This document shows, piece by piece, positions 61,909 through 64,000 of a DNA stretch of 64,000 bases. The stretch comes from an uncultured Coriobacteriaceae bacterium (GTDB lineage Bacteria; Actinomycetota; Coriobacteriia; Coriobacteriales; Atopobiaceae), in the NCBI GenBank assembly GCA_902778135.1, contig CACYWP010000013.1, positions 26,445 through 90,444 on the forward strand, written 5' to 3'. Position numbers and translations under genes: made by a program. Positions within the stretch are counted from its first letter, which is position 1, and each line of letters begins with the position of its first letter. The notes under the pieces are model-generated. The model was given only the letters and a program-made list of their open reading frames with translations, was not told where the DNA came from and ran no database searches.

Positions 61909-63663
61909 CTACTCCGGCAGGTAGCCGTAGAAGGCCTCCTTCTCGTAGCGCCAGCCGGCCTTCGTGGTCAGGAAGTCCCTCTCGGCCACGCTTCGGGTAA
62001 AGTGGTGCTGGCCCTTCTTGAGCTTGCTGTTGTACACGCAGTAGAGGGGAATCGCACCGGGGTCGTCCTTCGCCGCCGACCAGAAGGCAGGTGCGCCGTT
62101 GTTGTCCAAGTTCCAGCCATACTTGGTCGTGAGCGCGTTGATCTCGCCCTGGCTCATGCTGTAGTAGTGGTCGCCCATCGCCCTGTTGTACAGGCGGTAC
62201 ACCGGGGTGCCCATGTCGTCCGGTGCGTACCACGCCGCGCCTTCCTGGCGCCAGTCGCCCTTGGTGATGACAGGCAGCTGCTCGTACTCGTTTACCGAGG
62301 TGGTCCACAGGTGCTCGCTGGTCTTGTGGTTGTACAGGCGGTATACCACGACGGCATCGATCACGATATCGGTACCGTAGGGAGTGGCAGACAGGGTCAG
62401 CTGCTCGTCGCTCCAGATGGAACGCGTCTCGCCATCGTATTCAAAGGTGACGGTATCGTCGGGAGTCTCGAACGCGTAGCCACCGTTCAGGCTGCCCCGC
62501 GAGTACGGCGCAATGAACAGCCCGCCGGCCTCGCCAGCCGTGTCCGTGTCGCTGTTGGTGACGTCCACCAAATAGTTCTTGCCATCGGGCATGGTCACGA
62601 CGTTCCACATGTGGTCGCCCGCACCTGTTCCACCAGCCATGGGGCCAGACACGATGCGGCTTTCCACGTCGTCGAATCCCGACAGGTCGCAGAGATACTG
62701 GAACGCCTTGGCATATCCCTCGCACACGACGTTGGTCTCGTCGTCCTCGTCAAATACGAAGACCAGCTGCCACGGGTCGCCATAGGGATAGTCGTCATAC
62801 TCCATGGCCTCGTCGTTATAGGAGACCAGGTCGCAGATGGCATCGCGATAGGCCACCAGCCGGTCGTAGGAATCCATCCCTTCGGTACGTGCCACGATGT
62901 CCTTCGCCGTCGCAATCGCCGCGCTGACACGCGCCCCCGTCGATGGGCCGACCTCATAGATGCTCGCCGCATAATCGTCCGAAACCGTGAAGGAGAAGGT
63001 AATGGCCTTGGTCGACACGATGAGGTGGTAGCCGTCGGTCTCGTAGCTGATACCCGTGAACGATATGCCGACCGTCTTGTCAAACCAGTACAGCTCGTAG
63101 GGACAGTCAACCAGCAGGCAGTCCAACACCGTGCTCAGATTGGGGCTGAGCAGTTTATGGGCGGCATTCCTTGCAGCTTGGCTGATTCGGTTGCCAGACA
63201 TGACAGAAGACACGCCCAGCTCGCTGGCCGTCCAAGAGGTCTTGCCACCCGTCAGGGTCGTCACGGGGATGCTGAAGCGCGTCGAGGTGCGCTCCCCTGC
63301 CGCCACCTCCTCGATCATCGCCTTCAGCTCGCGGTAGGCGATGGCATCCACGCCCGAGAGGGCCTCTCCTGCCTGGGACTGGAACCGTTCCGGCTCCTCC
63401 GACGCAGGCAGTTCTTCGGCAAACCGCTGCTCGACATACCCCCTGAGCAGTTCCTCGCCGTCTGCGTCGTCGGCCGATGCCTCGGGAACGTAGCAACCTC
63501 CCGGTATCTCTACACTATCGAGCACCTGACCCCCGACAGCAGACATTTCATCCTCATCCGCATACGCAGAGGTAGGCAGCGCAACCATCCCACACAGCAC
63601 GGCAACGAGAGCAAGTGCCACGACCATAGGGACGTGCATGCGCAGATGATGTGACATAGCCAT
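61909..63663 (-). CDS. Secreted transglutaminase-like protein with C-terminal DUF5648
   Basis: 584 residues from the ATG at 63663 (GGAAGGA upstream; ATGs at 63669 and 63657 are alternatives). Signal peptide to about 36 (VALALVAVLCGMVALPTSAY). The transglutaminase-like domain (about 240-400) has the triad in NVVCEGYAKAFQYLCDLSGF, GDHMWNVVTMPDGKNYLVDV and VDVTNSD. DUF5648 follows directly (about 445-584; VVVYRLYNHKTSEHLWTTSV; GDHYYSMSQGEINALTTKYG). It has the two ends of the 1839-residue neighbour without the Ig-like repeats, so the two are paralogues. Upstream, an AT-rich stretch should hold the promoter. Confidence 0.88.
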   Translation of the reverse strand: MAMSHHLRMHVPMVVALALVAVLCGMVALPTSAYADEDEMSAVGGQVLDSVEIPGGCYVPEASADDADGEELLRGYVEQRFAEELPASEEPERFQSQAGEALSGVDAIAYRELKAMIEEVAAGERTSTRFSIPVTTLTGGKTSWTASELGVSSVMSGNRISQAARNAAHKLLSPNLSTVLDCLLVDCPYELYWFDKTVGISFTGISYETDGYHLIVSTKAITFSFTVSDDYAASIYEVGPSTGARVSAAIATAKDIVARTEGMDSYDRLVAYRDAICDLVSYNDEAMEYDDYPYGDPWQLVFVFDEDDETNVVCEGYAKAFQYLCDLSGFDDVESRIVSGPMAGGTGAGDHMWNVVTMPDGKNYLVDVTNSDTDTAGEAGGLFIAPYSRGSLNGGYAFETPDDTVTFEYDGETRSIWSDEQLTLSATPYGTDIVIDAVVVYRLYNHKTSEHLWTTSVNEYEQLPVITKGDWRQEGAAWYAPDDMGTPVYRLYNRAMGDHYYSMSQGEINALTTKYGWNLDNNGAPAFWSAAKDDPGAIPLYCVYNSKLKKGQHHFTRSVAERDFLTTKAGWRYEKEAFYGYLPE

Positions 63664-64000
63664 GGGCATTCCTTCCGATGCTTGGTTCATTCGTCCCATT
63701 ATGAGGGATACGCCAGCAAATTGTTGCATGGTTCATCAATTTCAATAGTGCGGACAACGACACACCAGCGCGTGTGATGAGAACGGTTCGCATTGGTTCC
63801 CATTGACTTTGGCCGTCGATCCGACCGTCTGGGACGGTTCTCCACGATCGAATCATCTATAACCTTTCGACCAAGGAGAACCGTCCCAGGCGGTCGGATC
63901 CGGACGTGCGGGACGGGGGCCTTCGCCCGTTCGACCGGCCGGACACGCTCTCTTCGACCAGGGAGAACCGTCCCAGGCGGTCGGATCCGGGAGAGGGGGA
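63664..64000. other. Upstream region with three 33-bp elements
   Basis: 337 bp without a gene. AT-rich stretch to about 63760, with the loose dyad AAATTG/CAATTT (63718-63742), then 33-bp elements at 63820-63852, 63866-63898 and 63953-63985, in which the arms have changed to TCCGACC or GGTCGGA in some copies. Confidence 0.7.

Overview
The window is a high-GC (by eye about 60-65%), gene-dense stretch of a bacterial chromosome. The gene content fits an anaerobic actinobacterium of the class Coriobacteriia, probably an Olsenella/Atopobium relative: a GSI-alpha type glutamine synthetase, a feoA-feoA-feoB iron operon, NusG-paralogue-controlled surface polysaccharide genes, PEP carboxylase, and very large secreted proteins built from Ig-like repeats that end in a DUF5648 module. 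The taxonomic placement is inference; there is no rRNA or other marker in the window.

Layout. 1-0.5 kb: 5' part of a membrane-anchored, HtrA-like protein. 0.7-7.4 kb: a nitrogen-assimilation block on the minus strand with an orphan OmpR-type regulator whose receiver lacks the acidic pair, an ABC importer for polar amino acids (ATPase, permease with an unusual ectodomain, two tandem binding lipoproteins) and glutamine synthetase. A perfect match to the actinobacterial GlnR box lies upstream of glnA. 7.6-9.2 kb: phosphoglycerate mutase and a zinc-ribbon protein. 9.2-9.9 kb: gene debris. 9.9-23.9 kb: a single-direction surface-polysaccharide operon headed by two LoaP-type NusG paralogues and encoding the priming sugar transferase, glycosyltransferases, acyltransferase, radical SAM protein, two LicD proteins, a TagD cytidylyltransferase, a candidate polymerase, pyruvyl transferase, flippase and an F420-hydrogenase-beta-like protein. 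A divergent LexA/CI-like repressor with an altered catalytic dyad and two near-identical operator-like palindromes face this operon.

25-30.9 kb: a toxin-antitoxin pair, an AbiEi-like/nuclease fusion, flavodoxin, a tiny ORF plus DUF3793, enolase, and a DUF4418 membrane protein. Between these genes are 36-nt hairpin repeats whose arms covary. 31-34.4 kb: the ferrous-iron operon, with two copies of an iron-box-like palindrome centred on CCTAGG. 34.6-37.3 kb: ApbE, a NusG-II protein and a fused ECF-type (S plus T) membrane protein, suggesting flavin-based electron transfer. 37.4-46.4 kb: PEP carboxylase, a flippase, an ArfB-like release factor, AspRS, a CapA-family protein and a HAD phosphatase.

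46.5-64 kb: an island of secreted proteins, all on the minus strand. They include a GH5 glycanase cut short by an in-frame stop before a carbohydrate-binding tail, three CAP-domain proteins, and two transglutaminase-like proteins, one of 1839 residues with 16 Ig-like repeats. Five of the six secreted proteins end in the same RLYN-type DUF5648 module. At least 14 copies of a fixed 33-bp element (TTCGACC, 19 nt, GGTCGAA) sit at the gene boundaries of this island. I saw them nowhere else in the window. This island and its repeat are the most unusual part of the sequence.
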